This document shows positions 1 through 8,389 of a DNA stretch of 64,000 nucleotides, in pieces. Origin of the DNA: Jeotgalibacillus soli (GTDB lineage Bacteria; Bacillota; Bacilli; Bacillales; Jeotgalibacillaceae); NCBI RefSeq assembly GCF_000829435.1, contig NZ_JXRP01000009.1, forward strand, positions 744,001-808,000, written 5' to 3'. How positions within the stretch are numbered: the stretch's first letter is position 1; each line of letters starts with the position of its first letter. Under the pieces are notes generated by a model that worked only from the letters and a program-made list of their open reading frames with translations, did no database searches and was not told the DNA's origin. The translations under genes and the position numbers were made by a program.

Positions 1-82
1 GAATATTCTTGGACAAGCTTCTCAAGCTATGCTTGCACAAGCAAACCAAGCTCCACAATCTGTATTGCAACTATTGGGTTAA
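1..82 (+). CDS. hag: Flagellin, C-terminal end (partial)
   Basis: Only the last 26 codons are in the window. They read NILGQASQAMLAQANQAPQS then VLQLLG and a stop, which is the highly conserved C-terminal helix of bacterial flagellin (the D0 domain that packs in the filament core). The gene starts before the window. A strong terminator follows directly. It is the presumed target of the glycosylation genes that follow. The identification rests on this short but very characteristic tail and on the flagellar neighbours. Confidence 0.9.
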   Translation, partial: NILGQASQAMLAQANQAPQSVLQLLG

Positions 83-110
83 TATTCACCCTTAGTTTTA
101 TCATTCTAAA

Positions 111-145
111 AAGGTGTTTCCCTATAAATGGGGAACACCTTTTTT
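111..145 (+). terminator. Rho-independent terminator after flagellin
   Basis: A 12-bp stem (AAGGTGTTTCCC with GGGGAACACCTT, one G-U pair) encloses a 7-nt loop and is followed by a run of T. It lies 28 bases after the flagellin stop and fits termination of the very abundant hag transcript. Confidence 0.9.
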
Positions 146-266
146 GTCTAATAAATTTAGTAGAAGTTTAATTTCCTTTTTTTGGTATTCGTTCGATATG
201 TTAAAGAATACACCTTTTTGCTAGAATGAAGTTCTGTGTACAGTGGCCTATTTTCCAAACAACATC

Positions 267-293
267 TCAACATATTTCGACTTTAACCGATAA
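267..293 (+). promoter_or_regulatory. Sigma-D type promoter
   Basis: TCAA, 15 bases, then ACCGATAA. The B. subtilis sigma-D consensus is TAAA, about 15 bases, GCCGATAA, so 3 of 4 and 7 of 8 positions match. It sits about 35 bases before the start of the next gene, which links that gene to the motility regulon. Confidence 0.7.
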
Positions 294-327
294 AATATAT
301 ATGATATGAGTGACGGAGGTTTGAAAA

Positions 328-900
328 ATGAAGATTTTTTTTCCAAGTGAAATAAAGGAGTATGAAAATAAAACTGAAGCAGTTAATCGAATGATCGAAG
401 ATATCAATGCGGGCATTGCATCGACTGACAAGCTTGTGTTTAGTCATTTGAATATAGATGGAATAGATGTCTATGAAAATCATTACCAATATCTTTTGAA
501 AGAACTATCTGAAATTAATGAGATAAAAATTATTATGAAAACAAAGCAAGAAGTAACGATCGAGCTTCAGCAATCATTAAATGAGTATCTGGAGCGAGCA
601 CTGCCAGTTATGTCAAAGCTGTCAGATCAATTTTATCAAGGTGAGTCTAATAAAGTATGGGAGTCCTTTGTTGAATTTACGGACGGATTGCAATGGATTA
701 ACAGTGCGGTAGAAACGCTTTCCTTACATTCAAAAGAAAATGCACAGTCTTATTATAAAAATGTTTCCGCCAAAATAGAATCCGCACTAATCGAATTAGT
801 TGAAGCACTTGAAATTAAAGATACCATTACAATTGCAGATATGATCCAATATGAAATTATAGAAACATTAACAGATCTAAAACAGAGTGTTCATCATTGA
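328..900 (+). CDS. Uncharacterised protein of the flagellar locus
   Basis: A 190-residue acidic, largely helical soluble protein without signal peptide or membrane segment; I do not recognise a characterised family. The start is supported by GGAGG 8 bases upstream. It lies between the flagellin terminator and the Maf glycosyltransferase and has its own sigma-D type promoter, so it is probably made together with late flagellar proteins. A chaperone or regulator of flagellin or of filament assembly is possible by context only. A repeated leucine/glutamate pattern around residues 60-105 suggests helices. Confidence 0.8.
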   Translation: MKIFFPSEIKEYENKTEAVNRMIEDINAGIASTDKLVFSHLNIDGIDVYENHYQYLLKELSEINEIKIIMKTKQEVTIELQQSLNEYLERALPVMSKLSDQFYQGESNKVWESFVEFTDGLQWINSAVETLSLHSKENAQSYYKNVSAKIESALIELVEALEIKDTITIADMIQYEIIETLTDLKQSVHH

Positions 901-932
901 TGAGTAATCGACGGGATTAAAGGAGCTATTTT

Positions 933-1016
933 ATGGAGCGAACTGGACCTATATATATTGGCATGGACATAAATGGGCACAGCAGCTGTAATAGTTGCAC
1001 AATAGAAAGGAACTAA
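933..1016 (+). CDS. Possible 27-residue small protein
   Basis: ATG with AAAGGAG 7 bases upstream opens a 27-codon frame (MERTGPIYIGMDINGHSSCN followed by SCTIERN). It fills most of the gap between the 190-residue protein and the Maf gene and ends 4 bases before the Maf ATG. The ribosome binding site is good, and the two nearby cysteines are notable. It could be a real small protein, a coupling leader for Maf translation, or chance. No family recognised. Confidence 0.3.
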   Translation: MERTGPIYIGMDINGHSSCNSCTIERN

Positions 1017-1020
1017 GGGT

Positions 1021-3834
1021 ATGGTATCACGAAAAATTGAGAAAATGACGAGTAGAAACGGCCTGCTCGTTTTGCAGGTCGAGCACGAAGGGAAAATGGT
1101 GCCGATACATAGCAAATACGATCCAATCAAAGAGGCAGAGCGGGTGCTCGATGCATATAAAGATGAAATTCAGCAATACGAACATGTTCTGTTTTATGGT
1201 GTCGGGATTGGCTATCATGTCAAAATGTTTTTCGAACGTTATCCCACTAAGCTCGCTTCTACATACGAACCGATTCGTGAAGTAAGCAGTGCGGCAGACC
1301 GAGATATTCAGTTTCCTGTGAATTATGTAGAACATGCATTTGTAGAAGAAACGCCTGCCCATATGGAACAGCATTTAGCAGTATTTTCTCGTTTTCTGCA
1401 CCATAAAGTGCTGCTCATTGTCCTTCCTGTTTATGAAAAAATAGCAGGTGAGCAATTGAAAGCATTTTCCTTGCGATTCAAGCAGGTTATGCAGGAAAAA
1501 AGATCAAACACATATGTGGAAATGAACTTTGCAAAGCGTTGGACATTGAATGCGTTAATGAACTTAAAGCAGGTTTTTGAAACACCGAATATGCTGCTTG
1601 AAGAGAATAATCCATTCGAAGGGAAGCCTGTTGTTTTAGCTTCAGCTGGGCCATCATTAAATGAAGAAATGGATAATCTGCGCTATATAAAAGAAAAGGG
1701 ACTTGCGTATATTTTTGCAGTTGGTTCTGCGAATAAAGCGCTGATTGCACAGGGGATTTATCCAGATGCCGTCCTTACCTACGATCCGCAGTCTCATAAT
1801 CATACTGTTTTTCAACAAATCATTGAACAAAACATTGAAACCATTCCGATGATTTTTGGATCAACAGTTGGATTTGAAACTGTTCAAATGTACAAAGGTC
1901 CGAAATTTAATTTTTTAACCTCGCAGGATACTGTTACACCGTATTTTCTTGAAAAGTCAATGGTGAAACTGAATGATTCAACTTCAATAGCAATTGTGAC
2001 CTTGCAGCTGCTTCATGAGCTGAGAGCAGGAAAAGTCATTCTCGCCGGTCAAAACTTTGCCTTTAAAAATGACCTTTATTACTCAAAGGAAATTGCTCGC
2101 TACGATAAAGAAAAGAAAGAAATTGTGGGAGCCGATTTGCAAGCAAAGGATGTAATCAAATCACATGAGGTAGAAGGTACGTTAGGTGGAAATGTTAAAA
2201 CGAATAACCCCTTTGACCGGATGCGTCATGAAATGGAGAAGTACATCGAACAATATAGTACATTGCAAGTCATTAATACAACAAAAGGCGGGGCGACTAT
2301 TAAAGGAGCAGCTTATAAGCCGCTTGATGTACTAATAAAGGATGAATTAACAGAACGAGTTGTGGATCCGGACTGGCATCACTATGGACAAACAGACCCC
2401 TCACTAATTGCTGTTCAAAAGCTTGAAAAACTTCAACGTGATACACGCTCATTTCTTGAGCAATATGAAGCAATCATGGCACACTTTCAAAAGAAGAGTG
2501 CATCTTCTTTTGATGGGATGAATGCGAACCAGATCCAGAAGTGGATTGAACAGTTTGATGAACTATTTAAAAAGTTCACTAAGAATGTAATGTACAGCAT
2601 TGTTCTGCGGCCAATCACGCGTGTATTTTTTGAGCAATTACAGGTTGAAACAAAAAGTATTCGTGTGATGGATTTGACAACAGAAAAAGTGAAACGTGTC
2701 ATACAAGCTTATTCCCAGTATTTAGCTATTTGTCAAAATGTATATAAAGAAATAGCACCTGTTATTTTGTCTAGTGTAATACCTAATCTACTCCAAAATG
2801 ACGAATGGAAAGAATGCGTCAGCACCAGCGGTATCTTTCACTATGAAAAAGATTGGACAAAAAAACCGTTCACACGCCAGGAAACAGCGGAATCACTGCC
2901 TGAAATTTATACAATTGGTGTCGAAACGAAACAAACAGGCGCGACTGTTAAATTTACATTCACCGGTACCAAACTAAGAGTACTAGGCACTAATCATTCA
3001 GAAAATCCGCTTAAACTAAAATTGACGATCGATGGCAAAGAAACAACCGCCACAGTCAGACAGACAATCAATCCCGAACAATTCGGCTCATTCCAGCGTC
3101 AGCAGCTTATTGAAATGACAGGACTGTCCAAAAAAACGCACGATGCAACAATTGAAATGTTCTCAGAAAACCCGCACTTCATCTTCCAGGGCATCGAAAT
3201 CGGCGAGGAAGAACGGGCTTTTCACATTCATGAAGTCACAGATATAGATGAACTCGCAATCGGCAAGCGCATCCGTTGCCACTATAAAGGTACCTATAAT
3301 ACAGTTGGCGAATTCACCGGTCTGGGCGAAGAAACAGGCAAGCACTTGGTGGAAGCTAGTCCAAATCCAGATGGGGATTTTTATTTAATCATGGTGGATG
3401 ATGTAGATGGTGAGAAGAGGTTAATTGCGGATCGGGTTGTGCAGAATTATATTAGCTGGAAAGAAGTAATATTTTCGCTGCGCAGCAAAAATAAATTAAA
3501 TGATCATTTTAATATTGGATTACCAACAGGCAACCAACAATTTTATGAAAAAACTGACTGTGAAAGATTAATTGTTTTAGATGAGAAAAATAAAAAATAC
3601 AATAAAAATAATATTATTTGGAATTATGATGGGAATTCTTCAACATGGTTAAGTGAAATAATATGGTGTGATATCAAAGAAAGAGTAAATTTCGTCGGTT
3701 TTAGAGGAGGTAATTCTGGAACTAAAGAAAAAGAATTTAATACAATTTACATTCGAAGTGAAGATACCGTAGGATCACATGTAGGTTTTCGTCCGTTATT
3801 AAGGCTGCCTGGGGAGGGAATATTATTAAAGTAG
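1021..3834 (+). CDS. Maf-type flagellin glycosyltransferase with extra C-terminal module
   Basis: A 937-residue motility accessory factor (MptE-like, DUF115 family). Maf proteins transfer nonulosonic acids such as pseudaminic acid from CMP donors to Ser/Thr of flagellin in the cytoplasm before export. The family core is seen at about residues 20-620, including the signature VVLASAGPSLNEEM at 204-217. After about residue 640 a beta-rich region follows (TGTKLRVLG), and from about 745 a module of the kind seen at the ends of Bacillus phage tail and adhesin-like proteins, with a GFRPLLRL motif near the C-terminus. AAAGGA lies 9 bases before the ATG. The stop overlaps the next gene, implying coupled translation. 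Confidence 0.9.
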   Translation: MVSRKIEKMTSRNGLLVLQVEHEGKMVPIHSKYDPIKEAERVLDAYKDEIQQYEHVLFYGVGIGYHVKMFFERYPTKLASTYEPIREVSSAADRDIQFPVNYVEHAFVEETPAHMEQHLAVFSRFLHHKVLLIVLPVYEKIAGEQLKAFSLRFKQVMQEKRSNTYVEMNFAKRWTLNALMNLKQVFETPNMLLEENNPFEGKPVVLASAGPSLNEEMDNLRYIKEKGLAYIFAVGSANKALIAQGIYPDAVLTYDPQSHNHTVFQQIIEQNIETIPMIFGSTVGFETVQMYKGPKFNFLTSQDTVTPYFLEKSMVKLNDSTSIAIVTLQLLHELRAGKVILAGQNFAFKNDLYYSKEIARYDKEKKEIVGADLQAKDVIKSHEVEGTLGGNVKTNNPFDRMRHEMEKYIEQYSTLQVINTTKGGATIKGAAYKPLDVLIKDELTERVVDPDWHHYGQTDPSLIAVQKLEKLQRDTRSFLEQYEAIMAHFQKKSASSFDGMNANQIQKWIEQFDELFKKFTKNVMYSIVLRPITRVFFEQLQVETKSIRVMDLTTEKVKRVIQAYSQYLAICQNVYKEIAPVILSSVIPNLLQNDEWKECVSTSGIFHYEKDWTKKPFTRQETAESLPEIYTIGVETKQTGATVKFTFTGTKLRVLGTNHSENPLKLKLTIDGKETTATVRQTINPEQFGSFQRQQLIEMTGLSKKTHDATIEMFSENPHFIFQGIEIGEEERAFHIHEVTDIDELAIGKRIRCHYKGTYNTVGEFTGLGEETGKHLVEASPNPDGDFYLIMVDDVDGEKRLIADRVVQNYISWKEVIFSLRSKNKLNDHFNIGLPTGNQQFYEKTDCERLIVLDEKNKKYNKNNIIWNYDGNSSTWLSEIIWCDIKERVNFVGFRGGNSGTKEKEFNTIYIRSEDTVGSHVGFRPLLRLPGEGILLK

Positions 3835-4724
3835 GGATCTATGGCGCAAGCAGTTCAGGTTATTATGCGAGCCAAATGTTGAGCTTTCAAGGATACTCAG
3901 TCCTTTTTTATATTGATAGAAATGAAATAATAACAGATCAAAGAATTTTAGATAAGGTGCCAGTCTATAAAGATATTTCTAAAGTTCCACAAAATATTTT
4001 AAAAGAAATTGATATGTTAATGGTGGCTCTTGGCAATAAAACTGCTGCTAACGAAGTTAAAGCGATTCTTTCAAAATTTACAAATGTTACTGTGAAAACT
4101 ATACATGAGCAACCATACGAATCAATTTATCTAAATATGAGTCAGAAAAAACTAAGTTATTTAGAAGAATGCGGTTTCTATAGAAGCAGAGTTGAACATG
4201 CCTCTGTGGATAAAGATGGATCACCATTACCGTGGATAGCATATCCTTGTATCGAGTTTTTGTCGACTCGAATCACAAAGGATTTAAATGTCTTTGAATA
4301 TGGATCTGGCAGCAGTACATTGTGGTGGTCGGAGAAAGTGAATAAAGTGTTTTCGGTAGAACACGATAAAGAGTGGTTTGAGAAAACAAGAAAACAACTC
4401 ATCAATCCTAACGTTGATTTAGTTTATAAAAAATTAGCATACAATGGTCAATACTCAAAAGAAGTTTTAAAACATAGAGATTTAGATATTGTGGTTATAG
4501 ATGGTCGTGATAGAGTAAATTGTGCTATTAATAGTGCTCATTCTTTAAGTAAACGTGGAGTCATCATTTGGGATAATACAGATAGAATTTCTTATGAAGA
4601 AGGGTATAAGTTTTTGCAGGATAAAGGTTATAAAAGGATAGATTTTATTGGTATGATGCCAATGTTTGACTTTAAATCACAAACTAGTATTTTTTATAAA
4701 GATAAAAATTGGTTAAATTTGTGA
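3825..4724 (+). CDS. Rossmann domain plus class I methyltransferase-like protein, probable ATT start
   Basis: With the ATT at 3825 the protein begins with a complete Rossmann fold start, KVGIYGASSSGYYASQ, and has GGGGAGGG 6 bases upstream. The first standard codon (ATG 3876) has no good ribosome binding site and would cut the nucleotide-binding loop off. Residues 1-110 match the shared GxG domain of this island (GxGxxxxx then YIDRN). The rest resembles SAM-dependent methyltransferases, with VFEYGSGSSTLWWS as the SAM loop and VVIDGRDR as the acidic strand end. It overlaps the Maf gene by 10 bases. Likely role: methylation of a flagellar glycan residue. Substrate unknown. Confidence 0.75.
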   Translation: MKVGIYGASSSGYYASQMLSFQGYSVLFYIDRNEIITDQRILDKVPVYKDISKVPQNILKEIDMLMVALGNKTAANEVKAILSKFTNVTVKTIHEQPYESIYLNMSQKKLSYLEECGFYRSRVEHASVDKDGSPLPWIAYPCIEFLSTRITKDLNVFEYGSGSSTLWWSEKVNKVFSVEHDKEWFEKTRKQLINPNVDLVYKKLAYNGQYSKEVLKHRDLDIVVIDGRDRVNCAINSAHSLSKRGVIIWDNTDRISYEEGYKFLQDKGYKRIDFIGMMPMFDFKSQTSIFYKDKNWLNL

Positions 4725-5083
4725 AAATAGAGATAAAATGCGATAGCTATTCAAACTTAATCTCTTTTTAAAAAATGTTTTTATGTACAGACAATATGAT
4801 CATGAACATTGTTAATACAGTAAAGCTTTTAAATGTTAATATACTGTCTTTTTTGCTAATGATTTGGACAAAATCAGGGGTTAAACTCAAGATGTTTTAG
4901 ACCTATAACATCTCATCTTCTTAAAATGATAGATACGGCAGGTTGTTTGATTGTGATTTGCAATAGCTTTCTTCAGAAAAGGGAGATTATTTCAGAAAAT
5001 AAAGGTGGAGAACTCAACCATTCATCTTTATTTATAGAAGGCAAGAAATAAACTTTTATTAATTTAAACTGGGAGATATTTAA
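4725..5083 (+). other. AT-rich gap of 359 bases
   Basis: No convincing gene. A weak terminator-like element is at 4817-4854 (ACAGTA and TACTGT 6-bp stem, long loop, then CTTTTTT). A 41-codon frame at 4926-5051 begins with ATG but has no ribosome binding site and no recognisable family; it could be a decayed fragment or chance. The gap separates the Maf/methyltransferase pair from the glycosyltransferase genes, so a promoter may lie here, but none is clear. Confidence 0.4.
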
Positions 5084-6325
5084 ATGAAAACACCTGTAGT
5101 ATTTATTATTTTCAATCGTCCCGATACAACAAAAATAGTATTTGAAAAAATAAGAGATTATAAACCAGAAGAACTCTTTGTAATTGCTGATGGACCGAGA
5201 ACAGACCGGTTAAACGAAACTGAATTATGTAAGCAGGCAAGAGATGTAATAAATGTAGATTGGGACTGTAATGTTACTTTTTTTTATTCAGAAATGAATC
5301 TGGGATGCCAGAAAAGAATTTCATCCGGTCTTGACCTGGTTTTTAATAAAGTGGAGCGTGCTATTATTTTAGAGGATGATTGTGTGCCGCACTTAGACTT
5401 TTTTGCGTATTGTGAAGAGTTACTTGAATGGTACGCTGACGATACCCGTATAATGGCTGTTTCAGGGGATAATTTCCAGAATGCTGATTTCAATATTCCA
5501 CACAGTTATTATTTTTCTTTATATAACCATGTATGGGGATGGGCAACATGGAGAAGAGCGTGGAAGCATTTTGATGTGGACATGAATCTTTGGCCAGCAA
5601 TAAAAAAAGAGGGATTATTAAAAGATATTCTGGATAATAAATTTGAAGAATATTACTGGGAGAATATTTTTGAAAAAACATATCAAAAACAAGTCGACTC
5701 ATGGGCGTATGCTTGGACGTTTGCTTGTTGGATTCAGAATGGGTTAACTATTTTGCCGAAGCGTAACTTGGTTTCTAATATTGGATTTGGAGAAAATGCA
5801 ACACATACAAAAGGCAGTGATCAGTTAACAGGGAATTTGCCAGTTTACGCTATTGAGAAGCCATTTTTACATCCGAATTTTATTATTAGAAACAAGAACT
5901 CTGACAGTTATACATCAGAAAATATCTTTGGAATGAAACAACAAAAAGAATCGTTATCTTCGATAGGTCTCAAGAAAATTCCTCTTTATGAAAGAATCTT
6001 AAAAGGGGAAAAATCTATTTTTAATTCTCTTATTAGTGCTGGACAAGAAAAGTTAGCGCTATATGGAGCTGGCAGAATGGGGCGCTTTATATTAAAGCAT
6101 GCTGCAGATTTTAATATAAAAATTCAATATTTAATCGATAGCAATCCTAATTTGCACGATCAATTAATTAGTGGAGCAAAAGTTATTTCTTTAAACGAAG
6201 TAAGAAATAACGATATTGAAACGATTGTTGTAACGATAGAAGGGGATCATGATAAGGAGATTATAAAAAAATTATATAAGGATCACCCAGAAGTAAATAT
6301 AATTTCATGGAAAGAATTAATTTAA
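5084..6325 (+). CDS. Glycosyltransferase with C-terminal Rossmann domain
   Basis: A 413-residue protein. Residues 1-280 are a GT-A type sugar transferase: VVFIIFNRPDTT at the N-terminus, and AIILEDDCVPHLDFF with the acidic EDD metal/nucleotide-binding motif. Proteins of this type were once labelled hemolysin-like but are glycosyltransferases. Residues about 320-413 form the separate Rossmann domain of this island (LALYGAGRMGRF, then YLIDSNPN). GGGAG lies before the ATG. Probable role: adding a sugar to the glycan attached to flagellin. Donor and acceptor cannot be deduced. Confidence 0.85.
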   Translation: MKTPVVFIIFNRPDTTKIVFEKIRDYKPEELFVIADGPRTDRLNETELCKQARDVINVDWDCNVTFFYSEMNLGCQKRISSGLDLVFNKVERAIILEDDCVPHLDFFAYCEELLEWYADDTRIMAVSGDNFQNADFNIPHSYYFSLYNHVWGWATWRRAWKHFDVDMNLWPAIKKEGLLKDILDNKFEEYYWENIFEKTYQKQVDSWAYAWTFACWIQNGLTILPKRNLVSNIGFGENATHTKGSDQLTGNLPVYAIEKPFLHPNFIIRNKNSDSYTSENIFGMKQQKESLSSIGLKKIPLYERILKGEKSIFNSLISAGQEKLALYGAGRMGRFILKHAADFNIKIQYLIDSNPNLHDQLISGAKVISLNEVRNNDIETIVVTIEGDHDKEIIKKLYKDHPEVNIISWKELI

Positions 6326-6439
6326 TTATAAGCAATGAACCAGTTTTAAAAATGAGCATTTTATTTCTTTGGAAGAATTATGAGGAGCAACTAAATTAGT
6401 GGAAGAAAAGTAATCAAAAAGATTAAAAAGGAAATAGAG

Positions 6440-7435
6440 GTGGTTGTCATTAAAAAAGTTATCTTTGGCACAGGACGTTTTGCAGAAGCTGTACTTCAGC
6501 AGATTGGGTCTTCGGCTATTTACGCCTTTTTGGATAATGATGAACAGAAACATGGAGAATTGTTCCATAACGTTAAAGTTTATACTCCCCAACAGTTTAC
6601 TGATCAAAGCGATCTTGAAAAGTATCCTATATTCATTGCGTCTTCATATTATGAGGATATTTCAAAGCAGCTTGTTTCAATGGGCTTAATAGAAGGCGTG
6701 CATTTTTTTGATGGTGCAGCTTTGTTATCCTCGGAACAATTACGAGGTGTCTTAGGCATTAGTCCGGATATTGAAGACGAGTTTATTGAGTTATACGTAA
6801 AAGTCAAAAATTACTCCATGACATCTATAGAGCGGCTGTACTCTTTATATCAGGCTGTAAAGTACGTAGTTGCAAATGATATTAGAGGTGATTTTGTTGA
6901 ATGCGGTGTTTGGCGTGGTGGAAGTGCCATGATAATTGCTGAAACACTTCGAGTACTTGGTGTCCAGGATCGTCATATCTATTTATACGATACCTTTGAA
7001 GGGATGTCGCAACCGTCTGATATTGATATTGATTTTAGCGGAAAAACGGCGGAAGAGGAGTGGTCTCAGTCACAAACAGATTCGGTAAATTTATGGTGTT
7101 ATGCATCCTTAGAGGATGTACAGCAAAATCTGCAAAGCACAGGTTATCCTATAGGAAATATACATTTTGTAAAAGGAAAAGTGGAAGAGACATTGCTTAG
7201 AACAATGCCTGAGCAGATTTCTTTGCTTCGTCTTGATACGGATTGGTATGAATCAACGTATCATGAACTTGAGAATCTGTACCCGCTTTTGTCAGTAAAT
7301 GGGGTCCTGATTATTGACGATTACGGTTTTTGGCAAGGTGCTCGTAAAGCAGTAAATGATTATTTTCTACAACACCAAGTGAAAATATTATTGAATAAAA
7401 TTGATTTTTCGGGTCGCCTAGGTATCAAAAACTAA
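6440..7435 (+). CDS. Rossmann domain plus TylF-type O-methyltransferase
   Basis: Residues 1-95 are the island's shared Rossmann domain (VIFGTGRFAEAVL, then FLDND). Residues about 110-331 match the TylF/MycF family of Mg-dependent sugar O-methyltransferases: FVECGVWRGGSAMIIAETL for SAM binding, YLYDTFEGM, and LRLDTDWYEST and IIDDYG as metal/substrate residues. TylF family members methylate deoxysugar hydroxyls in macrolides. Here the substrate is probably a flagellar sugar. The GTG at 6440 has AAAGGA 7 bases upstream. An ATT at 6449 with GAGGTGG 5 bases upstream is an alternative start. Confidence 0.85.
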   Translation: MVVIKKVIFGTGRFAEAVLQQIGSSAIYAFLDNDEQKHGELFHNVKVYTPQQFTDQSDLEKYPIFIASSYYEDISKQLVSMGLIEGVHFFDGAALLSSEQLRGVLGISPDIEDEFIELYVKVKNYSMTSIERLYSLYQAVKYVVANDIRGDFVECGVWRGGSAMIIAETLRVLGVQDRHIYLYDTFEGMSQPSDIDIDFSGKTAEEEWSQSQTDSVNLWCYASLEDVQQNLQSTGYPIGNIHFVKGKVEETLLRTMPEQISLLRLDTDWYESTYHELENLYPLLSVNGVLIIDDYGFWQGARKAVNDYFLQHQVKILLNKIDFSGRLGIKN

Positions 7436-7479
7436 TCGGATAAACAAGATTTAAAGTCAAGACAATAGAAGGTGACGTT

Positions 7480-8385
7480 ATGCAAAGTAGCTGTGTATTA
7501 TGTGGGTCAAAGAAGATAATAATCAGGAAAGTTTATTCGTCAGCAGAAATTATCGATAAATTTGATGGATTATCTAAAGAGTTAAAAACGAAAAGTTTTT
7601 TTAGTGAGGAATCATTTTTTCTAAAACAGTGTGCTGATTGCAGTATACAATTTTTTGAGGGTTGTCGTCCGGGAGACAGTAGCCTTTACGAAACTTTGCA
7701 GCAATTTGATTGGTATTACCAAGAAGATAAACCTGAATTTGACTATGTCTTACAGAAGATTATTGAGTTTAAGCCCAACAGTATTTTAGAAGTAGGTGCT
7801 GGGCAAGGAGCGTTTTTGAATAAGGTTAAAGACGCATTTTCTGTAAAAGCGAGTGAGTATAATACAGAAGCGGTAAGAGAACTCCGGAATAAGGGAATCG
7901 AATTAGATTCCGAAAATGATCGATATGATCTAATCGTTTCTTTTCAGGTACTTGAACATGTTGAAGCACCAAGAGAATTTATCAGGCAACAAATCGATAA
8001 ATTATATCCAGAGGGACACATTATTTTTATGGTTCCAAACAATGATTCGGATTATAGTAAACATCTTGAAGACAATAATATTCTTGACTTTCCGCCTCAC
8101 CATACATCGAGATGGAATAAGAATGCTTTGCTGAACATAGGTCAATTATTTGACCTCGAATTGGTTGACTACTACGAAGAAAAAATGCGCCTCATACATT
8201 ATGAACAAGTGATTGAACACTTGAGAAAACAATTGCCACTATATGGGCTTTTTGATGATAAAGAAAGAATTTTAGTTCAAAAAGAAATGTTAAAAGTGAT
8301 GAATAGAACAATACTGCCTTATGAATATATAAAGTCTAACATGACGGGACATACTCACGGTGTCGTTTTCAAGAAGAAAGGATAA
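7480..8385 (+). CDS. Zinc-finger class I SAM methyltransferase
   Basis: A 301-residue protein with an N-terminal CxxC (CVLCGS) and a second cysteine pair (CADC) at about residues 5 and 50. This is the zinc-binding N-terminal domain seen in sugar C-methyltransferases. The methyltransferase core follows: ILEVGAGQGAFLNKV and YDLIVSFQVLEHVEAPREF. Sugar C- or N-methylation is therefore a reasonable guess. It lacks the added Rossmann domain of its neighbours. GGTGACG lies upstream of the ATG. It is the third methyltransferase of the island and lies 4 bases before the next start. Confidence 0.8.
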   Translation: MQSSCVLCGSKKIIIRKVYSSAEIIDKFDGLSKELKTKSFFSEESFFLKQCADCSIQFFEGCRPGDSSLYETLQQFDWYYQEDKPEFDYVLQKIIEFKPNSILEVGAGQGAFLNKVKDAFSVKASEYNTEAVRELRNKGIELDSENDRYDLIVSFQVLEHVEAPREFIRQQIDKLYPEGHIIFMVPNNDSDYSKHLEDNNILDFPPHHTSRWNKNALLNIGQLFDLELVDYYEEKMRLIHYEQVIEHLRKQLPLYGLFDDKERILVQKEMLKVMNRTILPYEYIKSNMTGHTHGVVFKKKG

Positions 8386-8389
8386 TATT

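Noticed and set aside
4926-5051. 41-codon frame in the gap before the first GT gene
   Set aside because: No ribosome binding site and no recognisable family; kept only as a note in the gap entry.
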